Origin: Chloroflexi bacterium RBG_16_51_16
Lineage (GTDB): Bacteria; Chloroflexota; Anaerolineae; Anaerolineales; Villigracilaceae
DNA length: 12,153 nucleotides
NCBI GenBank assembly: GCA_001796785.1
Contig: MGNL01000039.1
Span: 14,079 to 26,231, forward strand
Direction: 5' to 3'
Below, one piece after another: positions 1-8,121 of this stretch (the stretch's first letter is position 1; each line of letters starts with the position of its first letter). The translations under genes and the position numbers were made by a program. Under the pieces are notes generated by a model. It worked only from the letters and a program-made list of their open reading frames with translations, did not search any database and was not told where the DNA came from.

Positions 1-22
1 CTATTCAAGTCATAGTCGTTGA

Positions 23-583
23 TTAAATTGAAAGGAGAGCTGTACTACGTGTTAGCCAGACGAACAGAGGTTCATGGATTTGAAGTAATAATAACGCGCC
101 TGCGATCCCTATCAACACCCCCGCAAGAACATCCGAAAAGTAATGCACTCCCATGGCGACGCGGGCTAGAGACACCAAAGGAGCCCAAATCCAAAGCAGA
201 AGCGCCAACCACGGCGGACCCAGGCTGGTCGTAAGGATCGCAAGCAGGAATGCACGGGCGGCATGGCCGGACGGAAAGGAATGCGGGTCCGTATTGCGGT
301 AGATGCCTCCCCAATCTCCCTCCGGTCTCCTTCTGCGGACGAGAAACTTGATCAAGAGCACGGTCAGCGCGAGTCCAAGAATGCTGATGACGACGAACAC
401 AGCCCAACTTTTCCAGGCTGGCGAGCCGAGCCACCACAAGATCGCCAGACCAATTCCCCAGAACCAGGAATCACCTGAATGTGCAAAAAAAACTGCCAGT
501 GTGCGCAAAAGGCCCGGCTTTTCGGCCACACGTAGTCGGTCGGAAAGCCGGGCGTCAAATTCGAGGAATGCCCGCAAGCTCAT
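23..583 (-). CDS. PAP2-family membrane phosphatase
   Basis: A 186-residue membrane protein carrying all three type 2 phosphatidic acid phosphatase motifs. These are K79-x6-R86-P87, P104-S105-G106-H107, and a third motif with R141, H147 and D151 (usual form SRx5Hx3D, with A140 in place of Ser). H107 and H147 are the expected catalytic histidines. Hydrophobic segments lie near residues 41-53, 59-80, 111-137 and 152-168. Members dephosphorylate lipid phosphates such as undecaprenyl diphosphate, phosphatidic acid or phosphatidylglycerol phosphate at the membrane. The substrate cannot be read from the sequence. The ATG at 583 follows an AGGAGA-type binding site inside the 16-base gap to the upstream nucleotidyltransferase gene, so the two are probably co-transcribed and this is the last operon gene visible. 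Family assignment is firm; lipid specificity is open. Confidence 0.9.
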   Translation of the reverse strand: MSLRAFLEFDARLSDRLRVAEKPGLLRTLAVFFAHSGDSWFWGIGLAILWWLGSPAWKSWAVFVVISILGLALTVLLIKFLVRRRRPEGDWGGIYRNTDPHSFPSGHAARAFLLAILTTSLGPPWLALLLWIWAPLVSLARVAMGVHYFSDVLAGVLIGIAGALLLLQIHEPLFVWLTRSTALLSI

Positions 584-599
584 GCCGCTAAATCTCCTG

Positions 600-1556
600 T
601 TATCGCCGCCTTGCTTTCTTTACTGCTCTCTTGCTCCGTTTGACTGCTTTGCGGACGACCGGTTTTACCGTTTTGCTTTTAACCTTCTTCGCTACCTTGC
701 TTGCAGGTCTTTTGGCTTTTTTGGTGACCTTCTTGGCCGGTTTTTTCTTTTTCGGACGGGGATGTAATGCGGCTTCTGCCCGGCGTTGCTGACGCACCAG
801 GTCGGCGCGCAGGATTTCAAGCTGGTGCGGTTTATCCGCATCCATAGCCGGTTCCGCGTATTGCCAGACGATCGGCCGACCCTTAATGCCGATTTTTTCA
901 CAAACCCGCCTGACCCCTTCTTCCAGGGTCAGCTGACCAGCCCGGAGCAGGATCGCGGTGCCAAGCCCGATGAATGCAGCCTGGCTAAGAGCACTCTTCC
1001 TGCGTTCGATCAGTGTTTCCCAAATTCCCTGGTATCGCTCCCCAGCCAGGCGTACATGAGCAATATTGATATCGCCGCCGCATAGCTCGATATCCTTGAA
1101 TTTGGTGAAGGAACGTTTGGACCCAGGGTAGCGCTTTTCCATGATCGCCCGCGGGCATACACCATAATACAGGTCATCCTGGGTTTGCATCGCGGTCGAT
1201 ACGAGCCAATCAATCATGCGGGATTTAATGCCGGGGATGTCAGCTGATACCACCATCACATATTTGATTTCGGGATTCAGTTCAACTGCTTTCTGGATAC
1301 CGGCGATGATATTGGAGAGCATGCGGCCCTGGTTCGATACGGTGAAAAAAGGTTTGCTTGTTTGTACGGTTGTCTTTTCCGACAGTCCGACCACGATGAT
1401 GTTGTCCACGGAACTGGCGCCGTTGAGTGCATCTAACACCCATTGGATCATCGGTTTACCTGCCAATTCGATCAGCGCTTTGGCATCCCCTTTTGAATAG
1501 GTATATAAGGGGTCATCGGGTTGGGGTATCCCGCCTGCAAGTACTATTGCATCCAT
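600..1556 (-). CDS. MobA-like NTP transferase with histone-H1-like basic tail
   Basis: A 318-residue protein. Residues 1 to about 250 are a nucleotidyltransferase of the MobA-like/GT-A fold. The nucleotide-binding start is IVLAGG (4-9), followed by KALIELAGKPMIQWV (26-40), and a metal-binding SAD at 104-106. Family members move a nucleotidyl group onto a sugar phosphate, cofactor or alcohol phosphate; the acceptor here is unknown. From about residue 266 to the end there is a Lys/Arg/Ala/Val/Pro tail in which 28 of 53 residues are Lys or Arg, resembling histone H1-like tails. Such a tail is not part of the catalytic family and suggests nucleic-acid or polyanion binding. The ATG at 1556 has an AAGGAG site about 7 bases upstream. 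The gene lies 115 bases after the quinate-dehydrogenase-like gene and 16 bases before the PAP2 gene, so a lipid- or sugar-phosphate role is possible but inferred. Confidence 0.82.
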   Translation of the reverse strand: MDAIVLAGGIPQPDDPLYTYSKGDAKALIELAGKPMIQWVLDALNGASSVDNIIVVGLSEKTTVQTSKPFFTVSNQGRMLSNIIAGIQKAVELNPEIKYVMVVSADIPGIKSRMIDWLVSTAMQTQDDLYYGVCPRAIMEKRYPGSKRSFTKFKDIELCGGDINIAHVRLAGERYQGIWETLIERRKSALSQAAFIGLGTAILLRAGQLTLEEGVRRVCEKIGIKGRPIVWQYAEPAMDADKPHQLEILRADLVRQQRRAEAALHPRPKKKKPAKKVTKKAKRPASKVAKKVKSKTVKPVVRKAVKRSKRAVKKARRR

Positions 1557-1671
1557 AAATTCTCCTTTTCGAAGGTCGATCTACCTGGTCCTTGGTTGGA
1601 TTGTTGAGTCTCTGAAGCGAGTAAATTTCTTTTGAAGCTCACCTGATCATCATCGAGAAAAAATATGATTG

Positions 1672-2577
1672 CTAATTTAGCTCCTGCAATTGGGGTTCAA
1701 AACCAAGTTTGTCGAGCATCTCACTCAGTTCAGGCCAGGTTAACGGTCTGCCTTTACCGGACACAGCGACTAGGGCTGCTTCCATCATATTCGTCCCAAA
1801 GGATCGTCCGTCAAGCACCGGAGTCGTGGTCAATAGGTATTTGACTCCACATTTCTTGAAAAGCGCAACGTCCTCCGTTGTGGTCGTATTGGTGACGATC
1901 ACCTTGCCCTGCATGTTATCCGGCATGTGCCGTTTGATGTATAGACAGTCGCCCGCGATCACGGTAGCCCACTCATACCATTTCACGTATTTGGGAATTC
2001 TTTGTTCCTGTTTTTCACCGGTCGGGTAAAGCCACTCGAATGGAAAACGCGTAACCACCGGAATCAATAGCGCAGCAAGGAACCGCAGCCCGCGCAGGGT
2101 CCGGATTGGAATGGGTATGTCCAGGGCGAACATGAGGTCGCAAAAAACGGTCTCGTAACCCTCTTCCACAAAGGCTTTCGACAGGCCCCACCGATCGACC
2201 CCGGCAGTGACCATGACCCTGCGACCGTGCTCGTCCAGGTATTTACCGATCTTTGAACCCAAATATTTCGGAGCCTTGTTTTCGAGAGTGTTCTTCAACC
2301 CTCCACCGTCAACGACAGGCGTTTTTGTAATATAACGCACCAGCTTTTGCACGGAATGGAAAGGATAGAATTTTCCTTCGACAATGGCCCCCAGGTCGGC
2401 TCCACCTACTCCGAATGCGTCTACTTTACCATCCAACTCCTTGTATTTCAGGGCTGCGGCTTCCATATCTCCATTCGTGCCGATCCGTTCGATACTAACC
2501 TTTTCGCCCAACAGCGTCACTTCCACTGCTTTGTCCCTTTTGGATGACCCGATGCTGATGCTCACCGCTCGTTTCAT
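1672..2577 (-). CDS. Quinate 5-dehydrogenase-like protein
   Basis: A 301-residue soluble protein resembling a group often labelled quinate 5-dehydrogenase in Chloroflexota and Firmicutes genomes; I recognise it only by overall look. The N-terminus (MKRAVSISIGSSKRDK) leads to a Gly-rich strand-turn, GVGGADLG (56-63). A second Rossmann-like unit follows at 121-153 (VMVTAGVDRWGLSKAFVEEG). A threonine-rich segment, VTNTTTTED, lies at 228-236, and TTTPVLDGRSFGTNMMEAAL at 250-269. A classical GxGxxG dinucleotide-binding loop is not evident, so dehydrogenase activity is uncertain. There is no signal peptide and no convincing membrane span, although 163-176 is hydrophobic. The ATG at 2577 has GAGGAG about 10 bases upstream. 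It lies 45 bases after the fumarase beta gene, probably in the same transcript. A link to fumarase or C4-acid metabolism is an inference from position only. Confidence 0.62.
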   Translation of the reverse strand: MKRAVSISIGSSKRDKAVEVTLLGEKVSIERIGTNGDMEAAALKYKELDGKVDAFGVGGADLGAIVEGKFYPFHSVQKLVRYITKTPVVDGGGLKNTLENKAPKYLGSKIGKYLDEHGRRVMVTAGVDRWGLSKAFVEEGYETVFCDLMFALDIPIPIRTLRGLRFLAALLIPVVTRFPFEWLYPTGEKQEQRIPKYVKWYEWATVIAGDCLYIKRHMPDNMQGKVIVTNTTTTEDVALFKKCGVKYLLTTTPVLDGRSFGTNMMEAALVAVSGKGRPLTWPELSEMLDKLGFEPQLQELN

Positions 2578-2622
2578 TAATCCAGTCTCCTCGATCTTGA
2601 TATTAAAAAGTATACACCGAAC

Positions 2623-3246
2623 TCAATCGATTGCCAGCAGGCTTTCCAATATCATTTTCGAAGCCTGGGCAACGACCGCGTGTTGAGACCCGCCATGCGC
2701 ATCCATCGTGACCACAGCTGGAAATTCTTCGACTTCAATCACCCACATGGCCTCCGGGATGCCAAATTCTAGTTTGAACACCCCGACCACCCTTTTTACC
2801 GTCCTGGCAATGAATGAAGCCGCACCGCCTATGGCATGTAGATACACAAAAGGGACTTCCTGGCAGCCTTTCAAGGTCTTTTCACCCATACCGCCCTTGC
2901 CGATCACACCTTTGGCATCGAAATGCTTCATCACATCAGCTTGGTATGGCTCCTCACGGATCGAGGTGGTGGGTCCTGCTGCCACAAATTTGTACTCCTT
3001 TGTCTCCAGGCCGGAGACCACAGGCCCGCAGTGATAAATGATCGAGCCTTTGAGTAATTTCTTCAATTCCTCATAGACCTGGAGGTCATCGCCCTGAGGC
3101 GGACGGGTCTTATTAATGAAGGTCTCGATCATCCATTTATGGGCTGTATCACGGCCTGTGATCATGGTTCCGGTTATCCCAACCGCCTCACCAACCTTCA
3201 GTGAACGGATCGTTTCGTCTTGGATGGGTGTTGTTAGCGTATGCAT
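2623..3246 (-). CDS. Class I fumarate hydratase, beta (C-terminal) subunit
   Basis: A 207-residue protein matching the C-terminal domain of iron-sulphur fumarases and tartrate dehydratases (FumA C-terminal/TtdB family). Together with the alpha subunit it interconverts fumarate and malate in the citric acid cycle, in the cytoplasm. Visible family signatures are GTMITGRDTAH (26-36), YHCGPVV (71-77), AGPTTSIREEPY (90-101) and GKGGMG (116-121), followed by HAIGGAA (137-143). The length fits a stand-alone beta subunit rather than a fused enzyme. The ATG at 3246 has an AAGGA site 5 bases upstream. It lies 61 bases downstream of the alpha gene, which supports a two-subunit enzyme. L(+)-tartrate dehydratase is the main alternative; the two cannot be separated by eye, but fumarase is the commoner role. 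Confidence 0.9.
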   Translation of the reverse strand: MHTLTTPIQDETIRSLKVGEAVGITGTMITGRDTAHKWMIETFINKTRPPQGDDLQVYEELKKLLKGSIIYHCGPVVSGLETKEYKFVAAGPTTSIREEPYQADVMKHFDAKGVIGKGGMGEKTLKGCQEVPFVYLHAIGGAASFIARTVKRVVGVFKLEFGIPEAMWVIEVEEFPAVVTMDAHGGSQHAVVAQASKMILESLLAID

Positions 3247-3307
3247 TCCAATCCTTTTTTGTGATAAACCTTCCTGGATTTAGGAAGAATTGTCGCAGAG
3301 CGTGAGT

Positions 3308-4183
3308 TTATTCATAACTAACCTGATTACCGTTCACGATCATCTTACGCCTGCGGTATGCCCAACACATGTATGAGATGGAAACGAAATAGCTCGCGGG
3401 TAGCCGGTGGAGTCCGGTGATCTTTGTTTCCAGCACGGTGGTTTTACCCCCAAAGCCCATTGGTCCAATGCCGAGCTGGTTTGCCTCGCGGGTCAGCCTC
3501 TCTTCAAGTGAGGTGACATTGGGATCTGGATTCCGCGTGCCCATTTTTTCGAACAGGACTTCTTTCGATTTGATATAGGATGAACCTCGATCTCCGCCTA
3601 TCGCCACACCCAGTATGCCCGGCGCGCATCCCTGGCCCTGGGCTTTGTATACGGCGTCCAGCACTACTTTACGGACACCCCGCAGGTCGCGTCCCGCGCC
3701 CAAGGGATTGTAAGGCATGGAGTACTGGGCACCGACGTTTTCGCACCCCCCGCCTTTGAGGATCAGCTGGATCGTAAGGGGTTGGTCCTTATCCACCTCT
3801 TCGAAATGGATGGAGGGAAAATCCTCACCCCCCAGGTTGTTCCCGCTGTTTTTGTCGTAGATCGCATCCACAGCGTTGGGGCGCATGAAGGAGCGTTTGG
3901 TTGCTTCCGCCAGGGCTGCACGGATTTGGCTCTTCAATTGCCGGGTAGACCAACCCTCGGGGTAGTGCACATAGAATATGGGTGTGCCGGTATCCTGACA
4001 GATAGGTGTGGAATTGAGGCGCGACAACTCGACATTCTTAAGGATCGTCTCCAGCGCCTCGGATGCAGCCGAGCCTGGTTCTTCCTCGGTAAGTGCTTGC
4101 TTCAACCGGAGTTCGACATCCGCAGGAAGATCGGTCGATGTAAGCCGGATCAATTCGAGAATTTCATGGGTCAAATCTTGCAT
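3308..4183 (-). CDS. Class I fumarate hydratase, alpha (N-terminal) subunit
   Basis: A 291-residue protein of the fumarase N-terminal/TtdA family, the subunit holding the oxygen-sensitive 4Fe-4S cluster that hydrates fumarate to malate. Three cysteines sit in the family's cluster motifs: C62 in ICQDTGTP, C147 in GGGCENVG, and C186 in QGCAPGILGVAIGGDRG. Other signatures are RPNAVDAIYDKNSGNN (101-116) and GIGPMGFGGKTTVLE (238-252). Length is normal for the split-subunit form. The ATG at 4183 follows CGGAG with about 7 bases spacing. It is the first gene of the proposed fumarase-to-PAP2 operon. The AT-rich upstream stretch contains TATTAT on the minus strand (4231-4226), a possible -10 element without a convincing -35 element. 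Tartrate dehydratase alpha is the alternative. Confidence 0.92.
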   Translation of the reverse strand: MQDLTHEILELIRLTSTDLPADVELRLKQALTEEEPGSAASEALETILKNVELSRLNSTPICQDTGTPIFYVHYPEGWSTRQLKSQIRAALAEATKRSFMRPNAVDAIYDKNSGNNLGGEDFPSIHFEEVDKDQPLTIQLILKGGGCENVGAQYSMPYNPLGAGRDLRGVRKVVLDAVYKAQGQGCAPGILGVAIGGDRGSSYIKSKEVLFEKMGTRNPDPNVTSLEERLTREANQLGIGPMGFGGKTTVLETKITGLHRLPASYFVSISYMCWAYRRRKMIVNGNQVSYE

Positions 4184-4344
4184 GGGTTGCTCCGTCCAGG
4201 GTGCTCCGGATCAAATACATTAAAAATAATACTCCGAATCCCCTTGAGGCGTGTCATCATTCGATGCGATGAATGCAATGGTTTTTATTAATAGAACGCC
4301 TGGTTATTTTGTACCTGGTAGGTGTTCTGAAAAATAGATCCAGG

Positions 4345-5358
4345 TTATCTTGCCCGCTCCAACCTGACTCTCATCACCTGGCGCTTCAAGGCGCCGAACC
4401 GGTATTTGTAGGCTTCGTCGCCGCGCAGGAAGTCGAATTCGGACCGACCGTTTTCGATCGCCCATTTCAGGTTGTGAGTTAACAGCACCCATCCCGGTGA
4501 CAGCTCCATAAAATTGCGATCGGCACCCGAGTTGTAACCCCAAAGCTTACCCTGGTAATCGAAGTTCAACGCCGCGGCTGCCTTCCTTCCATTGATTTCC
4601 AGGAAGGCAAGCCACAACCAGCCATGCGAATGAGCCGTATGGATGAGGCCACTCATTTGCGTGCGCATGGCCGGTGTGAGGAACCGGGTTTTTTCCGCAT
4701 CATTCCCCATCAGATCAAGGAATGTGGAAATATCCTCCTCCAGCTTTGTTCCATCCGAGATGTGCCAGCTTACCTCGTTGCCTGCCTCTTCGATCCGGCG
4801 CAGTTTTCGGCGGATCTCGTGCCGCTGTTTCTTGTCCAGTGCCGCGAGGTAGTCCTCGAAGTATGTCGGGAGAGGGATATAAGGTGTCGGACGAAAGACC
4901 TCCACCGTATAAACCCAGCCTCGTTTCATTGACTCAGCCCTCAACGCCGGCAGGGTGGGGGAATCTTCCGGAATGTTATACAAGTCTAATAATCCCCATT
5001 CGACGGGAAAAGATTTGTGAAGAAAATCCAGCAAGTCGGACACGAACGGTTCGACATCCGCCGAGCGGATGATCAGGTCCAGGTAATCGGAAATTTCAAT
5101 GCTGCCGCTCAAAAGCAGGGCAGGTCGATTCTCATGTTCAGTCAGGAATAACGGTGCGATTCCCCGCAGCCGGTCTGCTTCTCGGGCGGTCACAAGGACA
5201 AGCCGGCCTTGTTTCCATTCACCGCCTCCAAGTGTTTTCCACCAGCCGCTTTGGTATTCATGGCGTTGGAATGGCGTATTGGTTATCGCCTCATCTAGAA
5301 GTGAATTCCATTCAAGCGGATCAACTTCGGTATAACTCTCGTGCACCTGAAAATCCAT
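4345..5358 (-). CDS. GNAT-fold acyltransferase of the BioF2/CelD-like type
   Basis: A 337-residue protein with the layout of FemAB/BioF2-like proteins (two GNAT-related halves). The clearest family signs are YLAALDKKQRHEIRRKLRRI (170-189), a basic helix typical of CelD/BioF2-like members, and FDFLRGDEAYKYRFG (308-322) near the C-terminus. In between are WLWLAFLEINGRKAAAALNF (247-266), the core strand pair, and SPGWVLLTHNLKWAIENG (287-304), the acyl-donor-binding-like helix. Relatives act in exopolysaccharide, envelope or peptidoglycan-related acylation; the substrate here is unknown. The frame stays open to a GTG at 5424, but I prefer the ATG at 5358: it has AGAGGG just upstream (short spacing) and begins right at the conserved region. 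It is divergent from the 808-residue protein gene. It is separated by 161 bases from the fumarase genes, so operon membership with them is uncertain. Confidence 0.75.
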   Translation of the reverse strand: MDFQVHESYTEVDPLEWNSLLDEAITNTPFQRHEYQSGWWKTLGGGEWKQGRLVLVTAREADRLRGIAPLFLTEHENRPALLLSGSIEISDYLDLIIRSADVEPFVSDLLDFLHKSFPVEWGLLDLYNIPEDSPTLPALRAESMKRGWVYTVEVFRPTPYIPLPTYFEDYLAALDKKQRHEIRRKLRRIEEAGNEVSWHISDGTKLEEDISTFLDLMGNDAEKTRFLTPAMRTQMSGLIHTAHSHGWLWLAFLEINGRKAAAALNFDYQGKLWGYNSGADRNFMELSPGWVLLTHNLKWAIENGRSEFDFLRGDEAYKYRFGALKRQVMRVRLERAR

Positions 5359-5602
5359 AGCCCTCTTTAAGTGTGTTCTTAGATTACTCACAACGCCTGA
5401 TGGTAAGTAATGACCACTCCCCACAGGCTTGATTCGATTGGTGAAGTGCAGAGAATATCACTGGTAAATGAACGATTTTCATGATGTGATTCGCTACGTT
5501 GATAAAGCCCGCCAAATTTTACCAGTATAATGATGACGGAAAATCCTGGACAGGATGGCACGCGTGAGTGCATGCTGATCGCTGGTCCCGTCCCGCTGAA
5601 AT
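5359..5602. other. Divergent intergenic region
   Basis: These 244 bases separate the minus-strand acyltransferase from the plus-strand 808-residue protein, so promoters for both should lie here. On the plus strand a perfect TATAAT occurs at 5526-5531. TTGATA lies at 5499-5504, but the 21-base spacing between them is too long for a standard promoter. I see no clear minus-strand promoter. A short ORF crossing part of this region has no recognisable content. Confidence 0.5.
5526..5531 (+). promoter_or_regulatory. Candidate -10 element for the PP2C-like/propeller protein gene
   Basis: A perfect TATAAT hexamer 71 bases before the 5603 ATG. The nearest TTGATA is 21 bases further upstream, beyond the usual 16-18, and no TGn extension is present. 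The call rests on the -10 match and its position alone. Confidence 0.35.
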
Positions 5603-8029
5603 ATGACTCTCGATCTCAATATTCTTACAATTCATCGCATCAAAGGGCAGGAATCAACCTCCATGCCGGGCCTGGTCGCTGTGGCGCCGCCCCGCAAAGC
5701 CGCTCGTGGTCGCGAACAGGACCGGCTGCTCGTCTATGTTTTGCTCACCGGAAACGCCACCTTCTCGGTAAGCGATTACAAGAAGATCGCTGCGGATGCC
5801 GCAGCTGTTTTTTTTCAATCCGCCGGGACCGTGACCAGTGCATTGCGTGCCGGTGCGGGGTCGGTCAACCAGGTTTTGCTTGAACGAAATCAACTCTCAA
5901 CCGGAAGCGGACAGCATGTAACGGGATACCTGGCCATGGCCTGCCTGCGCGGTGAGGCGTGCACGATATTGATGAGCGGACCAATTCATCTTTTTTGGCA
6001 GGGAGCAGCCGGCACACGCCATATCCATGAGCCTGACCTGTCCGGGAAGGGATTGGGGCTCGGCCAATCCACAATATTTCACTTTTCGCAAGCGGTTCTG
6101 CAGTCAGGCGAAATGCTTGTCGTTTGTGGAAGATTGCCAAGTGCTTGGCAAAGCGCATTTACTGGCTCAAATCCATCGTCTCTGGAAGCAACCCGCAGAC
6201 GCCTGCTCACAATGACGGGTGAAGATCTGAATGCTGTGCTGGTTCAGGTGTCGGATGGAACGGGGCAGATCAATATTATTCACTCACTCGATGGGCAGAA
6301 CTCCTATGCACCCACACCAGGTTCTGGTCCTCAAGCGGTTGCACCAGCAGAGGTGGATGTGTCAGTTCCGGAAACGCAATTTCAAATTGTAGACGCAGCC
6401 ACCGCTCAACCAACTACTATCGATCCACCTTCAGCGTATGCAATCCCTCCGGATGTTCCTTTCGAATCAAAGGTTCCAGCTGAGCCTATGGCCAGGTTCA
6501 AGGTCGGTGCGGAAGCCGGGCCGCGTGAATTTCCGCCTTCCATTCCGCGGGCCGGCTCCCCACCGAAAACCAACCTGCCGCCGCCGCTCCCCCCCTTAGA
6601 TTCCGCATCTGTTGTCGAAAGATCAACCCCGCTGAAGGATGATGAGTCAGCTCATAGCCCCGTTAACAACCACCAAAATCCAAGGCAGGCAGCTATCGTT
6701 CGCACCACAGCTTTGAAAATCCTGGAGGGTGTTCGTTCCTGGCGGCAGATATCCATGAGGCTAGGGACTGGCTTGCAAAACTTCCTGCCTCGCTTATTGC
6801 CGGGTACGGACGCGACTCAACCCTTCGTACCAACCCCATCGATGATGGTTTTGTTTGCGATCCTGATTCCGATCCTCGTGGTCACTGCAGCATTCACGGT
6901 TTACTCCCGTTATGGACGAAGCATCCAATACGAAACTTCGATGGCGCAGGCATTGGAAGCCTCCCGCCAGGCGCGCGCACTTACCGATCCCGTCGAGCAG
7001 CGCAAAGCCTGGGAGGCTGTGATGCTCAACCTCGAACAGGCGGAGTCTTTCCGCAAGACGGCTGAAACAGAACAATTAAAACAGGAGGCTGGGACAAGCC
7101 TGGATGGTTTGCTAGGCATCCTGCGCCTGCAATTCACACCCGCATTCAGCAGCCCGTTGGGGATCGACATCAGCCGTATGGCAGCCAGCGAGACCGATCT
7201 CTTTCTCTTGGACGCAGCCAACGGGCAGGTGCTCCATGCGGACCATACCGAAGGACACGGCTTTCGTATGGACACCGGCTTTAATTGTGCTCCGGGCAAC
7301 TACGGAGGCTACTCCGTGGGACCTCTGGTAGATATTATCGCCTTACCAGGATTGCAGTCACTGAAGGCCACCGTCCTGGGTGTGGATGCCTTCGGAAATC
7401 TACTTTATTGCGAACCTGGCCAGGTCGCCCAGGCAATTCCGCTTCCGCCACCGGACACCAATTGGGGCCGGGTGACTGCCTTCACGCTCGATGCGGGCAA
7501 CCTGTTCGTTTTGGATGCCCCGTTCAGGGCAGTGTGGGTGTTTCCGGGTACGGATGATGCGTTTATTGATCGCCCCTACTTTTTCTTTGGGGATTACACA
7601 CCTGAAAAACAGGATGTGATCGACCTGGCAGTTACCGGCGATGACCTGTACATGCTTCACGCGGATGGTCATCTATCCACTTGCTCCTACAGCCGCATCG
7701 AAGCCGTACCGACCCGCTGCCAGGATCCTGCCCCGTTTATCAATCCCTTCCCGGCCAGCCAGGATGAGGATATATTCTCGCAAGCAAACTTTACGCAGAT
7801 GTTTTTTACTGCCCCTCCTGATCAATCGATCCTGTTGTTGGATGCCGACTCACAGGCTGTCTACCGGTTGACCCCGCGCTCGCTGGAACTTCAAAACCAG
7901 CTCCGCCCGACGACCGGTTCCTCAAACCCGGTCCCGGGAGGACCGGTGGGAGCCATGGCGGTCAGCCCAAATCATGTACTTTACATTTCGGTCAGAGGCC
8001 AGATTTACTTTGCCACCGGCATGCCTTGA
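5603..8029 (+). CDS. Degenerate PP2C-like / membrane-span / beta-propeller-like protein
   Basis: An 808-residue protein with a clear modular plan. Residues 21-228 look like a PP2C-type phosphatase fold (GLVAVAPPRKAARGREQDRL, then LAMACLRGEACTILMSGPIHLFW at 110-132). The usual DGMGG motif and the Asp of the GDSR-like motif are missing, the latter replaced by MSGP, so it is probably catalytically dead. Residues 230-365 are a Pro/Ala/Ser-rich linker. Residues 414-435 form a single membrane span, followed by an Ala/Glu-rich helical stretch (442-500). Residues 515-808 show repeated strand patterns such as DLFLLDAANGQVLHAD, NLFVLDAPFRAVWVFPG, SILLLDADSQAVYRL and VLYISVRGQIYFATG, typical of NHL-like beta-propellers. 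With the N-terminus inside, the propeller would face outward. The 5603 ATG has a weak binding site; the ATG at 5663 (residue 21), with AGGA 10 bases upstream, is a real alternative. I infer a signalling or scaffold role. Confidence 0.72.
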   Translation: MTLDLNILTIHRIKGQESTSMPGLVAVAPPRKAARGREQDRLLVYVLLTGNATFSVSDYKKIAADAAAVFFQSAGTVTSALRAGAGSVNQVLLERNQLSTGSGQHVTGYLAMACLRGEACTILMSGPIHLFWQGAAGTRHIHEPDLSGKGLGLGQSTIFHFSQAVLQSGEMLVVCGRLPSAWQSAFTGSNPSSLEATRRRLLTMTGEDLNAVLVQVSDGTGQINIIHSLDGQNSYAPTPGSGPQAVAPAEVDVSVPETQFQIVDAATAQPTTIDPPSAYAIPPDVPFESKVPAEPMARFKVGAEAGPREFPPSIPRAGSPPKTNLPPPLPPLDSASVVERSTPLKDDESAHSPVNNHQNPRQAAIVRTTALKILEGVRSWRQISMRLGTGLQNFLPRLLPGTDATQPFVPTPSMMVLFAILIPILVVTAAFTVYSRYGRSIQYETSMAQALEASRQARALTDPVEQRKAWEAVMLNLEQAESFRKTAETEQLKQEAGTSLDGLLGILRLQFTPAFSSPLGIDISRMAASETDLFLLDAANGQVLHADHTEGHGFRMDTGFNCAPGNYGGYSVGPLVDIIALPGLQSLKATVLGVDAFGNLLYCEPGQVAQAIPLPPPDTNWGRVTAFTLDAGNLFVLDAPFRAVWVFPGTDDAFIDRPYFFFGDYTPEKQDVIDLAVTGDDLYMLHADGHLSTCSYSRIEAVPTRCQDPAPFINPFPASQDEDIFSQANFTQMFFTAPPDQSILLLDADSQAVYRLTPRSLELQNQLRPTTGSSNPVPGGPVGAMAVSPNHVLYISVRGQIYFATGMP

Positions 8030-8121
8030 ACTCAACGTTGCAGGTGTGTTAGACGGTTTATAGATGATCCGATGAGCCTTCTGATAACCTGGATAAACGC
8101 TTTGCAAGCCCTGGAACAGCT

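Noticed and set aside
303..767. A 154-codon plus-strand ORF antisense to the PAP2 and nucleotidyltransferase genes
   Set aside because: Both genes beneath it carry clear family motifs; the Phe/Leu-rich end is simply the complement of the Lys-rich tail.
5499..5531. TTGATA and TATAAT as a complete sigma-70 promoter
   Set aside because: The 21-base spacing is outside the normal range; only the -10 hexamer is kept as a tentative feature.
5530..5883. A plus-strand ORF overlapping the start of the 808-residue protein gene in another frame
   Set aside because: Cys/Arg-rich composition typical of an out-of-frame reading; the overlapping long frame has clear domains.
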